Source of the DNA: CAVXWV01 sp963695415
GTDB lineage: Bacteria; Chloroflexota; Anaerolineae; Anaerolineales; UBA4823
Direction: 5' to 3'
Assembly: GCA_963695415.1 (NCBI GenBank)
Contig: CAVOGL010000016.1
Location: 1 to 64,000 of the forward strand
Length of the DNA stretch: 64,000 nt
Part shown: positions 26,023-35,365 of the stretch, piece after piece
How positions within the stretch are numbered: position 1 is the first letter of the stretch
Layout: each line of letters begins with the position of its first letter
Program-made: the position numbers and the translations under genes
The notes under the pieces: generated by a model
Told to the model about the DNA's origin: nothing
Database searches by the model: none
What the model saw: only the letters and a program-made list of their open reading frames with translations

Positions 26023-26964
26023 ATGCCTGTAAGAATACCTGATACCTTACCCGCCTTGGAAATTTTGAGGAATGAAAACATCTTTGTCATGGGGGAAAGC
26101 CGCGGAGAACACCAGGACATCCGCCCTCTCGAGCTGGCGATCCTCAACCTGATGCCGACAAAAATCTCCACTGAGACCCAGTTGTTACGGTTGATGGGTA
26201 ATTCTGCCCTGCAGGTGAACATCACCTTGCTGCACATGTGCTCGCACCAATCGAAGAACACCCCAGAAGAGCACCTGATCGAACATTATGTCTGTTTTGA
26301 TGAAATTAATGGGCGTAAGTATGATGGTTTGATCATCACCGGCGCGCCGGTCGAACAATTGGAATTCGAAGAGGTGGATTATTGGGATGAGCTGGTGGAG
26401 ATAATGAATTGGAGCGATCGGAATGTTTTTTCCACCTTCCACATCTGCTGGGCGGCACAGGCGGGTCTCTACCACCGCTACGGCATTCCGAAGTATCCAT
26501 TGGCTGAGAAAATGTTTGGGGTTTTTCCGCACCAGGTCAAAGTCCGTAATGAGCGTTTACTGCGCGGATTTGATGATGAGTTTTATGCTCCTCACTCACG
26601 CCACACCGAGATCCGCCGGGAGGATGTCGCCAGGGTGCCCAATATTGAGATTCTGGCGGAATCTGAGGTCGCTGGCGTGTACATCGTCGCTGGACATCGT
26701 CGGCGTAATTTTTACGTCACCGGGCATTCGGAATACGATCCCCTCACTCTCAAGGCGGAATACGACCGCGACGTGGGTAAAGGATTACCCATCAAAGTTC
26801 CGGCAAACTATTACCCGGATGACGATCCCACCAGAGAGCCGGTGGTTCGCTGGCGTGGTCATGCCAGCCTTTTATATGCCAACTGGTTGAATTATTACGT
26901 TTACCAGCGTACACCTTATGACCTTGAACAGATCCCCGAAGGAGGCACCCTTTCCAGTTTTTGA
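26023..26964 (+). CDS. metA: Homoserine O-acetyltransferase (MetA fold)
   Basis: A 313-residue MetA-family acyltransferase. The catalytic residues are at canonical positions: Cys142 (HICWAAQAG), His235 and Glu237 (YVTGHSEYD). Residue 111 is Glu (TGAPVEQ). In this family Glu111 is associated with acetyl-CoA use and Gly111 with succinyl-CoA, so the product should be O-acetylhomoserine, which fits MetY next door. The name MetA is by family; the older label homoserine succinyltransferase would probably be wrong here. A good GGAGG ribosome-binding site precedes the ATG. Last gene of the metY-metA unit. Confidence 0.93.
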   Translation: MPVRIPDTLPALEILRNENIFVMGESRGEHQDIRPLELAILNLMPTKISTETQLLRLMGNSALQVNITLLHMCSHQSKNTPEEHLIEHYVCFDEINGRKYDGLIITGAPVEQLEFEEVDYWDELVEIMNWSDRNVFSTFHICWAAQAGLYHRYGIPKYPLAEKMFGVFPHQVKVRNERLLRGFDDEFYAPHSRHTEIRREDVARVPNIEILAESEVAGVYIVAGHRRRNFYVTGHSEYDPLTLKAEYDRDVGKGLPIKVPANYYPDDDPTREPVVRWRGHASLLYANWLNYYVYQRTPYDLEQIPEGGTLSSF

Positions 26965-26988
26965 GGCATTTTCCTGAGTCAATTTTCC

Positions 26989-27018
26989 TTGACAGGTTTT
27001 AAGGCATAAGGATATAAT
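26989..27018 (+). promoter_or_regulatory. Promoter of tRNA-Asn
   Basis: TTGACA (26989-26994), an 18-base spacer and a perfect TATAAT (27013-27018), ending 14 bases before the tRNA. It lies just after the metA stop. Confidence 0.85.
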
Positions 27019-27032
27019 CTCAATCCGTACTT

Positions 27033-27106
27033 TCCTCGATAGCTCAATTCGGCAGAGCGGGCGGCTGTTAACCGCTAGGTTGTAGGTTCGAGTCCTACTC
27101 GAGGAG
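27033..27106 (+). tRNA. tRNA-Asn (GTT)
   Basis: A full cloverleaf: acceptor TCCTCGA/TCGAGGA with discriminator G, D-arm AGCTCAATTCGGCAGAGC, anticodon arm GGCGG-CTGTTAA-CCGCT with anticodon GTT at 27067-27069, and T-arm GTAGGTTCGAGTCCTAC. No CCA is encoded. It has its own consensus promoter and a terminator. Confidence 0.97.
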
Positions 27107-27110
27107 CACG

Positions 27111-27138
27111 AAAACACCAGATGCCATGGTGTTTTCCC
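27111..27138 (+). terminator. Intrinsic terminator after tRNA-Asn
   Basis: A 9-bp stem AAAACACCA / TGGTGTTTT with a 7-base loop, beginning five bases after the tRNA. With A and T tracts on both sides it could work in both directions. Confidence 0.8.
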
Positions 27139-27139
27139 T

Positions 27140-27873
27140 TTAAAATGAGATTGCAAATAGGCCAGCTGTTGCTTGCACCTCGTGTACTATGCTTTATTTC
27201 CAGTTACCCTAAATAAGATTAACCATGTCTCCTAACGATTACAGTTGTTCTACCAGCGCCATTTACCACATTACCAGCCTTCTGGAGCCACAATCTTCAT
27301 CACCTTCACATTAGCTGGATTGCTTAAAGTTAGGATAAATCAGCGCTAGAAGAGGAAAAACCAAAGTTAGTAGTTCGGGCAATCGTCCAGATCTAAAAGA
27401 CCCTAAAAGCTTTGTACAATGCACGGAAAATTCTTTCGATAAAATCGATTGTTTACTGGATTGGTGTATATGATCTACAAAGGTTGGCAAACGATGAAGT
27501 GCGTATTGGTTATTGAATTCTTTTATGGTCATTGGAAAGTGTTCGAAATGGATGCTTTTATTAAGGCTTAACTGTACCTGGTATGAACACCATTACAAAA
27601 TGCGGCAGGTTATTTTCCTTTGTAAAGATCATCAGCGTGAAAGGGTTCGGTACCAGGCAATACGCTAGATACTAGATTGTTTTCAGTAAAGTTTATGTTA
27701 CTTTTGCGGATCACGAAAGTTATGACCACGTTGTGCGGGACGGAAATAACATGAAAGGATTATAGCTTACGTTATGGTAAATCAACCCGCGCAGGGCTCC
27801 CAACCTCTGGTCTCTTTTGTAGGACCAGCTTTTAGCTTCTCCACGTGGGCAAACTAACAGTCTTGCACTTAAA
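27140..27873. other. Long gene-free stretch between tRNA-Asn and tyrS
   Basis: About 730 bases with no open frame that resembles a known protein and no strong structure except a short hairpin-like repeat near 27843-27863, related to the one at 35194-35212. The composition is more AT-rich and the stop codons denser than in the genes on either side. It may be decayed sequence; I cannot say from what. Confidence 0.4.
27843..27866 (-). repeat. Short dispersed hairpin repeat (copy 1)
   Basis: On the minus strand this reads GACTGTTAGTTTGCCCACGTGG. The core ACTGTTAGTTTGCC (14 bases) and a nearby GTGG are repeated at 35200-35218, where the element is a clean hairpin. It lies just beyond the tyrS stop. 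Confidence 0.5.
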
Positions 27874-29157
27874 CTAAACCAACTTAACCAAATGGTACGA
27901 CTTCCTCCCCTTACGCAGTACCAGCACCTGACCTTCCAGGGTGTCCTCGATAGTGACCTGCCTCGTTGGTTCATCGACCCTGCGGTTGTTCAGGTACGAC
28001 CCCCCCATTGCTGACCAGTCGACGCGCTTCTCCTTTGGAAGCCGTCATACCGTGTCTCCACCATCAGGTCGATCACGGACATCCCATCCCCTTCCAGGCT
28101 GGATTTTGCCAGGCTGCTGGAGGGCACGTCGGCAAAGATGTCCAGGATCTCAGCCACTCCCAACCCCGCCAGCTCCCCGCCAAACAGCACCTGGGCAGCC
28201 TGCTCCGCCCTCGCCAGCGCAGTCTCGCCGTGCACCATCCGGGTCACTTCCTGAGCCAGCCTGCGCTGTGCGTTCCTCTGCTCCGGTTGATTCGACAGTT
28301 CATCTACCAATTCGGTAATCTGCGCTTGATCCAACCATGTAAAATATTTCAGCAGCTGGATCACATCGCTATCGCCCTGGTTGTACCAGAATTGATAGAA
28401 ACGATACGGTGAGGTGCGCTGCGGGCTGAGGTAAATAGCACCCTTCTCGGTCTTGCCCAGCTTGGTGCCGTCCGAGCCGGTCACCAACGGGTAGACCAGC
28501 CCGTGGGCGCGCTCCTGGCGCATGCGCCGGATCAGTTCCGTTCCTGCAGTGATGTTCCCCCACTGGTCACTGCCCCCCGCTTGCAGACGGCAGCCTTCAT
28601 GATCGAAAAGGTGCAGGAAATCGTATGATTGCAGCAGCATGTAAGTGAACTCGGTGTACGAGATTCCGCCCTCATCCTCCAGCCGGGCTTTGACCGAATC
28701 CTTCGCCATCATGTAATTCACCGTGAAGTGCTTGCCCACGTCGCGCAGGAACTCCATCAGGTTCAGCGACACCAGCCAGTCGGCGTTGTTCATCACCCGT
28801 CGCCGGGTTGCTCTTCACCTCGAAATCCAGGATGCTGGCGAGCTGCAGCTTGATCGCTTCGACGTTTGCCTCCACATCGGCAGTGCTTAGCAGCTGGCGC
28901 TCGTGAGCCTTACCGCTGGGGTCACCCACCAGACCAGTGCCCCCGCCAGCCAGGGCGATCGGGGTGTGCCCATGCCGCTGCAGGCGCGCAAGTCCCATCA
29001 ACGCCAGCAGGTTGCCCACCTGCAGGCTGTCGGAAGTCGGGTCGAAACCGTTGTAAACGGTTACTTTTTCCTTCGAAAGCAGGTCGGGCAATCCTTCGGT
29101 GTGGTCGTAAACCAGCCCTCGCCAGGATAATTCTTCCATTATGTTCTTTGTCGCCAT
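27874..29157 (-). CDS. tyrS: Tyrosyl-tRNA synthetase, three frameshifts
   Basis: Class I synthetase charging tRNA-Tyr. The catalytic domain shows VYNGFDPTSDSLQVGN (HIGH-type motif), the tyrosine pocket (QAGGSDQWGNI) and the KMSKS-type loop in its KLGKT form (GTKLGKTEKG). A C-terminal S4 domain follows: ASKGEARRL, YLNNRRV, and a stop after VLRKGRKSYHLVKLV. The coding sequence changes frame near 28801 (one extra base in SNPA-RVMNNADW), near 28052, and in a seven-base C run (28000-28006). In each case the family sequence resumes at once. Because this gene should be essential, these are the best evidence that such changes in the window are sequencing errors. Start: ATG at 29157 (MATKNIMEEL) is preferred over an upstream ATG at 29181. 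Confidence 0.88.
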
Positions 29158-29227
29158 AGATTTCTTCGATCTCTTTTTCAATTCAGGTTTTTGTTGAGCA
29201 GAAAAATTATACCTTAGTGCCTGGTGT

Positions 29228-29275
29228 AAAAATCTTGCGAAGGGTGTTTTTCAAAACCTTATACACTGGCAAAAA
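29228..29275 (-). repeat. Dispersed imperfect palindrome, copy 2
   Basis: On the minus strand the order CCAGTGTATAAGG, TTTTGAAAAACACCC, TTCGCAAG and CACCAGG repeats the element at 8936-8980 with few changes. A TATAAT hexamer follows directly, so here the repeat abuts the likely tyrS promoter. Confidence 0.55.
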
Positions 29276-29431
29276 CTTTACGTGGCTTATTTGAGAATTT
29301 CCTACTTGCTGCTTATTATTTTCCGTAACGGTCCTGGTAACGATTTTAGGACGCTTAATTAGTATATTAAGATCAATAATCTCGTAAATTGGTCTTATAA
29401 TCACCTGAAGCCTCACCTGAGGAGAACTGAC

Positions 29432-29890
29432 ATGGAATCAATCAAGAGCATAGGGGAAGAGAGAGGGAAATCCATCGCCGATAGTTTGATCGATGGTCTG
29501 GTTGCCGGGATCATTGCCGGGACCGGGATGGGAGTGATATTAATACTGGTAGGCTGGGCTTTGGGGGGGAATCCTGCTGCGATCCTGAACAGCTTTGTCC
29601 CCTGGGACAATCCGACCCCAGTAACTGGCGCGCTGCTTCATATTGCAGTCTCCAGCGTTTATGGAATGGTCTTTGGAGCTCTGGTGTTTATTTTTTCTCG
29701 GTTATGGTCAAAATTCCCGATATGGATATCTGCGATTGTATATGGCGCAGTGTTGTATTTGCTTGCCCGATTTGTTGTCTTGCCGGGAGTGGCTTCCCAA
29801 CTACAAACCATTCCAACCTGGCTTTTTGCATTATCGCACCTGGCGTATGGTGGTTTGTTGGGCTGGTGGATGACTCGGCAGGCAGGTTAA
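29432..29890 (+). CDS. Small polytopic membrane protein, unknown
   Basis: A 152-residue membrane protein: a polar start (ESIKSIGEERGKSIADSLIDG), then four hydrophobic helices with glycine-rich faces (GLVAGIIAGTGMGVILILVGWALGG, GALLHIAVSSVYGMVFGALVFIF, WISAIVYGAVLYLLARFVVL, LFALSHLAYGGLLGWW). The LxHxAYGxxxG segment recurs in several small bacterial membrane families of unknown function. The ATG has a strong ribosome-binding site (GAGGAGAACTGAC). Divergent from tyrS. Confidence 0.7.
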   Translation: MESIKSIGEERGKSIADSLIDGLVAGIIAGTGMGVILILVGWALGGNPAAILNSFVPWDNPTPVTGALLHIAVSSVYGMVFGALVFIFSRLWSKFPIWISAIVYGAVLYLLARFVVLPGVASQLQTIPTWLFALSHLAYGGLLGWWMTRQAG

Positions 29891-29946
29891 GGTGGTTGTT
29901 GTGTAGGACGTGCTCCAGGATCGCATAACAGGAAGAGATTTTGCCG

Positions 29947-31477
29947 GTGAAAAGTAAAATTTCGTGGATCGCTTGGTTTTTCTGGGCAATCATTTGCCTT
30001 ATGGCTATCGTAGATGTTGTAAACGGGTTATTGAAGTCGGAGCCTGGATCCACCTTCTATGAGTATTGCCGGCTGATCTGATCCTTGGTAGTATTATCCC
30101 GGTAGTTTTTGCCACGGTGGAGCGTTGATTATTTCACGCCAACCGGGTAACCTGATCGGCTGGTTGTTATTCGCTCCGGCTGTCACCATGGAGTTCACCG
30201 TTCCTGCAGGATTTCAGCAGCTGGACCTCCGTGCCTGTCCATTTGACTCTAAGTGATTATTTGTGGATTTGGTATAGGGGACTGGGAATGGATCTTGATG
30301 ATTTTCCCCATCTTTTTACTTATCCTGCTCTTCCCCACAGGTCGACCACCATCCCGCCGCTGGAATTGGGTCGCTTACCTTGCTCTGGGTATGATGGTGG
30401 TGCTGGTGTTCCTTACTACCTTTCAGACTACTTTCCCAGTCGGGGATACGAAATTGGAAGTACCCAATCCGATTGGCTTCCTTCCCCTGGAGGAGGGGTT
30501 CGATACGTTCTTCCTTCCCATCTGGTTGGTGGGTTTGCTGGTCGTGACGGTCTCAAGTGTTGCCTCGATCATCATTCGCTACCGTAGATTCGGCAGTGCT
30601 TGAACGCCAACAGATCAAGTGGCTGTTTATTCGTGTGGGATTTTTGGCGCTTTTTACGGGTTTAGTAGTGCTTTCTGTTTTCATTCTAGGCGATGGGGTC
30701 TGGAATGGGAATCTATTTACGTTGTCTGATTTTCTTGGCAATGGCGATCCCGATTACGATTGCCATCGCCATCCTGCGCTACCGCCTATGGGATATCGAT
30801 GTCATCATCCGCAAGACGCTGGTTTACGGTCTGCTCAGTGCAGCCCTGGCGTTGCTTTATTTTGGTCTGGTCACGCTGATGCAAAGCATTTTTGCTTCGA
30901 TCTTCGGTCTCCAGTCTCCCGTCATCATTGTTGTTTCCACCCTGGTGATCGCAGCCCTGTTTAACCCCTTACGCAACCGCATCCAGGCGGGCATCGATAG
31001 GCGTTTTTACCGCCAGAAATACAACGCCTCCAAAGCTCTGGCACAGTTCGCTGAGGCAGCGCGCAACGAGACGTCCTGCGCTACCGGCTGTGGGATATCG
31101 ACGTCATCATCCGCAAGACCCTGGTCTACGGTCTCCTAACCGCCGCCCTCGCCCTGCTTTATTTCGGCATCATCACCCTGCTGCAAGCCTTTTCGGTATC
31201 GGTCTTCGGTCGTCAGTCCCCGGTCGTCACCGTCCTCTCCACCCTGGCGATCGCTGCCCTGATCAATCCTCTGCGTAACCGCATCCAGACTTTCATCGAC
31301 CGCAGGTTTTTCCGGCAGAAGTACAATGCTGAGCAGGCATTGGCGCAGTTTACCCTTGCCGCGCAAAACGAGACGGACATCGAATGCCTGACCACAGCCA
31401 TGCTGGATGTGGTCCAGGAGACCATGCAGCCGGACCAGGTGAGTTTTTGGCTGAAGCCTCATGGAAAAAAACGATGA
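29947..31477 (+). pseudogene. Broken membrane-sensor paralogue with internal tandem repeat
   Basis: A degenerate copy of the membrane protein that follows at 31474-32703. Parts of the same fold are readable in at least five frame segments: WIAWFFWAIICLMA (29960), GALIISRQPGNLIGWLLFAPA (30120), FLLILLFPTGRPPSRRW (30310), IKWLFIRVGFLALF (30610) and AILRYRLWDIDVIIRKTLVYG (30770). From 30772 a block of about 300 bases (RYRLWDID to AARNET) occurs, and at 31074 a second copy of that block begins abruptly, out of frame (offset 302 bases), and continues to the protein end FWLKPHGKKR. The two blocks are similar but not identical, so this is likely recombination between two paralogues, not a recent duplication. 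Some frame changes may be sequencing errors. Function of the family is unclear. Confidence 0.65.
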
Positions 31478-32703
31478 AACATAACTTGCTTCGCCCGTTC
31501 GCCTGGGCACTTGCCTTCATTACCCTGGCAGCCTTACTGACATCTGCCATCCTGGTAATCCTGAACCCCGCGGGACAGGATGAACGCTACCTGGAAATCC
31601 TCAGCGGCGCCATCATCGGCTGCGGCGCGCCAGTCCTGGGGCTGGTGATCATCCGCAGCCAGCCGCGTAATCGCATCGGCTGGTTGTGGATGGTTGTCGG
31701 GCTTTCGGTCGCATTCTTCAGCATTTCCTACGCACTGAAATATCAGGCAAAAGTATCATCTTTCATGGGTTATTCTGACCCGTTGTTCGTGATGCTTATT
31801 TTCAGCGAGACAGCCAATATCGTCCGCCTCATCAGCATGATTTTGTTGATGCTTTGGTTCCCGGATGGGCAGCCACCCTCGCCGCGCTGGCGATTCATGC
31901 ACTGGTGGGTGGTTGTAGCGCTTATTTTCTTAACCCTTGGGTTGTTTGCGGTTAGGGTTCCCTGGTCTGAGGTAGATGGTCTGGTTGGGGGTATCCCAAC
32001 GGTTGACAATCCGATTGGGTTTCTGCCTGAAAGCCTTGGCCCTGTCTTTAATGCACTCGCCCCGATCGGATTCTTTTCGATTTTGATCATGTTTGTGCTG
32101 TCTGTTGTTTCTATTATCCTTCGCTATCGCCGCTCCAGCACGCTGGTACAGGTTCAAATCCGCTGGTTTGTCCTGGGGAGTGTTTTCTACGCGCTCACGT
32201 TTATTGTTGGGATTTTCTTGCTGGATTATCTGGGTCAATGGGCAGGGTTGATTGGGAACCTGGCGATCATCCCGTTCTACCTGGCTATTGGCATCGCCAT
32301 CACCCGTTACCGTTTGTACGATATCGACCTCATCATCCGCAAGACACTGCAGTATGCGTTGGTGACGGTCTTGATGGGTCTGGTCTACTTTGGCAGCGTT
32401 ACTGTGCTTCAGGCTATATCATCCGCAGTCTTTGGTTTTCAATCCCCGGTCATCATTGTCATTTCAACCCTGTTGATCGCAGCTCTGTTCAATCCCCTTC
32501 GTATTCGCATCCAGTCTGTCATCGACCGGCGCTTCTACCGTCGGAGATACAATGCGGAAAAGGCTCTGGCAGATTTCGCCACTGCGATACGCAATGAAAC
32601 CGAAATCGAGTGCATCACCCAGGAATTAATCGATTTGATTCAGGAGACGATGCAGCCGGAGAATATCACAATCCAGTTGAAAGGTAGCGGTAGGGAAAGG
32701 TAA
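31474..32703 (+). CDS. Polytopic membrane sensor-like protein
   Basis: A 409-residue membrane protein with about nine hydrophobic segments: a first pair, a GAPVLGLVIIRSQPRNRIGWLW segment, four more helices, a re-entrant GIAITRYRLYDIDLIIRKTLQYAL segment, and a hairpin ending in STLLIAALFNPLRIRIQSVIDRRFYRRRYNAEKAL. The last 60 residues (FATAIRNETEIECITQELIDLIQETMQPENI) are a soluble helical tail that in relatives often precedes a kinase or cyclase module; here the protein simply ends. I do not know the function. The ATG overlaps the stop of the broken paralogue (ATGA), so the two were once a coupled pair. Confidence 0.7.
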   Translation: MKHNLLRPFAWALAFITLAALLTSAILVILNPAGQDERYLEILSGAIIGCGAPVLGLVIIRSQPRNRIGWLWMVVGLSVAFFSISYALKYQAKVSSFMGYSDPLFVMLIFSETANIVRLISMILLMLWFPDGQPPSPRWRFMHWWVVVALIFLTLGLFAVRVPWSEVDGLVGGIPTVDNPIGFLPESLGPVFNALAPIGFFSILIMFVLSVVSIILRYRRSSTLVQVQIRWFVLGSVFYALTFIVGIFLLDYLGQWAGLIGNLAIIPFYLAIGIAITRYRLYDIDLIIRKTLQYALVTVLMGLVYFGSVTVLQAISSAVFGFQSPVIIVISTLLIAALFNPLRIRIQSVIDRRFYRRRYNAEKALADFATAIRNETEIECITQELIDLIQETMQPENITIQLKGSGRER

Positions 32704-32802
32704 TTCCTTTTTTGCTGGTATTATTTGGGGGGACGTTGATATTTTCGTATTACAATTTGTGCAAATCTGCTCCTATAGTACTGCTGCCCCGAAGGATTTC
32801 CC

Positions 32803-33873
32803 ATGGACCTCAATGTTTACCGCCCTCTCGCTCAGCGGCTTGATGAACTACCTAACGGCTTTCCTGCAACGCCGGACGGCATCGAGCTGCGCCTGCTGGC
32901 AAAATTATTCACCCCTGATGAAGCCGCCCTCGCTGCCTGTCTGAAACGCCATCCCGAATCGCCTCAAGAGATCGCCGCCCGTGCTGGCGGTGATCCTCGC
33001 GATATCCGCCAACAGTTGAAATCGATGGCGAAGAAGGGCTTGATCACCGCCAGTCCGGTGAAGGGCGGTCTGGGCTACAGCCTTATGCCTTTCGTGGTGG
33101 GCATTTACGAGATGCAGGGCGAAACTATCGATGTTGAGCTGGCTGAGTTGTTCGAGCAGTATTACCTGCAGGCTTTCGGTCAGATGCTTGCCCAGGGTCC
33201 TTCAGTCCACCGCGTCATCCCCGTCAATGAGAGCATTCCCAATAGCATCGAGGTACGACCCTATGAAAGCGTTTCAGCCATCATCGAATCCTGTGCATCC
33301 TGGGGTGTGGTCGACTGCATCTGCCGTAAGCAGAAAATGCTGGTCGGCGATCCCTGCGAGCATCCCATCGACAACTGCATGGTGCTGAGCACACACCCCG
33401 GGGCATTCGACCAATCGAAAACGGTTCGTGCCCTCACGCAGCAGGAAGCGCGGCAAACACTGCAGAAAGCTGCCGACGCCGGACTGGTGCATTCGGTCAG
33501 CAATCACCAGCAGGAAATCTGGTACATCTGCAACTGCTGTTCCTGCTCATGTGGCGTGCTGCGCGGTATGGCGGACCTCGGTATCGCCAACGTGGTTGCC
33601 AGGTCCGCCTTTGTCAGCCAGGTGGATGATGAGATTTGCGCGTTGTGCGGCACCTGCCTGGAACACTGCCAGTTTGATGCTCTCACCCTGGATACTGCCT
33701 TGCATATCAAACAGTCTCGCTGTGTCGGCTGCGGATTGTGCGTGATCCACTGCCCCGAAGGTGCACTTCAGATGGTGCTGCGTCCGGAAGGTGAGATCCC
33801 CTCTGTCCCCCTTACGGGAGAAGAATGGATGGCTGCCAGAGCGCAGGCGCGCGGGATCGACATACCTTCTTGA
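32803..33873 (+). CDS. Winged-helix/4Fe-4S ferredoxin-type protein
   Basis: A 356-residue protein. Residues 30-95 look like a winged helix (SPQEIAARAGGDPRDIRQQLKSMAKKGLI). The middle has cysteine clusters: CASWGVVDCICRKQ, DPCEHPIDNC and YICNCCSCSCGVLRG. The C-terminus has two standard 4Fe-4S ferredoxin motifs, C279-x2-C-x2-C-x3-C289 and C307-x2-C-x2-C-x3-C317. A protein with this order probably senses redox state or carries electrons for an unknown partner; related proteins occur in anaerobes. The start ATG at 32803 is preceded by AGGATTTCCC. No partner enzyme is adjacent; the next gene is convergent. Confidence 0.8.
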   Translation: MDLNVYRPLAQRLDELPNGFPATPDGIELRLLAKLFTPDEAALAACLKRHPESPQEIAARAGGDPRDIRQQLKSMAKKGLITASPVKGGLGYSLMPFVVGIYEMQGETIDVELAELFEQYYLQAFGQMLAQGPSVHRVIPVNESIPNSIEVRPYESVSAIIESCASWGVVDCICRKQKMLVGDPCEHPIDNCMVLSTHPGAFDQSKTVRALTQQEARQTLQKAADAGLVHSVSNHQQEIWYICNCCSCSCGVLRGMADLGIANVVARSAFVSQVDDEICALCGTCLEHCQFDALTLDTALHIKQSRCVGCGLCVIHCPEGALQMVLRPEGEIPSVPLTGEEWMAARAQARGIDIPS

Positions 33874-33883
33874 GTGCGTTGAA

Positions 33884-35008
33884 TTACAAATCCCTGCGGT
33901 AGTTGCGGTGAGCTTTGTACCAGCTCACGCCCAGGGCTTCGATGTCGCTCCGGCTGGCAAAGTTGGTGTCTTCGACATTGACAATGTCGGCATGTTTGAA
34001 ACCGAATGATTTTATGCTACTGGCGAGTTCGCTGAACAGGATCGCATCGCCGCCTACCCGCTGGTGCTCCGGCACCAATCCCAAACCATTGATATTCACC
34101 CAGTCTGCCCTGCGCTGTTCCAGCAGGATGTAGAGCCATCCAAGGGGGAACAGTCTGCCGCCGGACCTCTGCAACGCAGGACCGAGGTCGTGGTAGGAAA
34201 AGACGAATCCGATCACCTCATCCCCTGCCATCACCAGCTTGACCAGGCGTGGGTCGGCGATGGCAATCAGGGCATCACCCTGGGATCGGATCTCTTCCTC
34301 GGTGAAGGGGATGTAGTCCGGGCGCACGCTGAACGCTTTTTGATATGCCTCCGCCACCCGTGGGATCCAGGCTTTCATCTCTTTGCGCGTGGTGAAGGAT
34401 TGGATCCTCAGACCTCTCCTTTCCATCACTCTTTGGGCGATCTCTCCAATCCTGGGAGGCAGCTCGTGATCTCCGGGCAGGTAACCCGACAGGATGTCAC
34501 TGGCGCGTTCGAAACCTGCAGACTGAACCAGCCCGTCATAGTATGGATCGTTGTAGGGCATGTTCAAAGCCGCCCGGTGTTCGAACCCTTTCACCAGCAC
34601 ACCGCCTCCGTCCAGACTCGTCAACCCTTTTGGTCCCACCATCTCCACCATGCCACGCTGACACGCCCATTCAAATGCACGTTCGAACAGCGCCGTGGAA
34701 ACTTCCTTGTCATCGATGCAGTCAAAAAAGCTGAAGGAGGCGGTTTTCTTGCCAAAATACTCGTTGTGCCGGGTGTTGATGATCGCGGCAATCCGCCCGG
34801 CTGTTTTTCCATCCTTTTCAGCCAGGAAGAATGCAGCCTGCGAGTTGATATAGAATGGATGTTGTTTCGGGTTTAGTGCGCGGTAAGCTTCAGACAGCAG
34901 CGGCGGCACCCAATTCGGATTGTTACGATACAGTTGGAAAGGGAACCGGACAAAATTCCTGACCTGCTTCCTGGAGGACAGATCGATTTCAAAGATATGG
35001 ACTGCCAT
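33884..35008 (-). CDS. GNAT-like family protein, unknown substrate
   Basis: A 374-residue protein with a GNAT-type fold. The N-terminal part has a family-typical FVRFPFQLYRNNPNWVPPL, then KTAGRIAAIINTRHNEYF and FFDCIDDKEVSTALFERAF, and the C-terminal part an acetyltransferase-like GLGLVPEHQRVGGDAILFSELA. Related proteins are annotated as N-acetyltransferases or hypothetical proteins; substrate is unknown. The frame is open upstream to 35221, but ATG at 35008 fits the conserved N-terminus, and the upstream part covers repetitive intergenic DNA. It converges on the ferredoxin-like gene with a 10-base gap. Confidence 0.7.
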   Translation of the reverse strand: MAVHIFEIDLSSRKQVRNFVRFPFQLYRNNPNWVPPLLSEAYRALNPKQHPFYINSQAAFFLAEKDGKTAGRIAAIINTRHNEYFGKKTASFSFFDCIDDKEVSTALFERAFEWACQRGMVEMVGPKGLTSLDGGGVLVKGFEHRAALNMPYNDPYYDGLVQSAGFERASDILSGYLPGDHELPPRIGEIAQRVMERRGLRIQSFTTRKEMKAWIPRVAEAYQKAFSVRPDYIPFTEEEIRSQGDALIAIADPRLVKLVMAGDEVIGFVFSYHDLGPALQRSGGRLFPLGWLYILLEQRRADWVNINGLGLVPEHQRVGGDAILFSELASSIKSFGFKHADIVNVEDTNFASRSDIEALGVSWYKAHRNYRRDL

Positions 35009-35112
35009 TCGATAAAAATCCCAGTTTAAATGGATTTTATCGGTCTTCTTAATTTCTGTCGATGATCCGGGTGGGACTTGATGGCTATGGATTAACGAGT
35101 AGATGACCGTTC

Positions 35113-35162
35113 CAGGTGCCAGGCACTTCCAAAGTGCCTGGCACCTGAGTGCTTGGCACCTG
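35113..35162. repeat. REP-like palindrome plus partial third arm
   Basis: A 16-bp perfect inverted repeat (CAGGTGCCAGGCACTT / AAGTGCCTGGCACCTG) with a 3-base centre, directly followed by a partial third arm (AGTGCTTGGCACCTG). It lies in the 357-base gap between the GNAT-like and TIGR04076 genes and would fold equally on either strand. Confidence 0.8.
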
Positions 35163-35193
35163 ATACAGCCAGATTTAGCGCAATCGAATGTAG

Positions 35194-35212
35194 GGCAAAC
35201 TGTTAGTTTGCC
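35194..35212. repeat. Short hairpin repeat (copy 2)
   Basis: GGCAAACT-gtt-AGTTTGCC, an 8-bp perfect stem. Its right half and flank (ACTGTTAGTTTGCC...GTGG) match the minus strand near 27843-27866. Confidence 0.6.
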
Positions 35213-35324
35213 AAGTGGCACTGTGGAAACGGTCTGAAATTTGCTATACTTTTTTATCGGAATTCAACATCAATATTTACCCATTTCCTGTAGAATAATT
35301 ATGAATTATCAAATCATTAGATAA

Positions 35325-35354
35325 CGGCTGGATCACCAGCGGCTGGATCACCAG
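35325..35354 (+). repeat. Tandem 15-bp direct repeat
   Basis: Two exact, adjacent copies of CGGCTGGATCACCAG, ending 11 bases before the start codon of the TIGR04076 gene, where a ribosome-binding site is expected. Confidence 0.85.
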
Positions 35355-35365
35355 CATAGAAGATT

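Noticed and set aside
27311..27974. Short minus-strand open frames between tRNA-Asn and tyrS
   Set aside because: No family pattern, no ribosome-binding site, and one overlaps the tyrS 3' end in a different frame.
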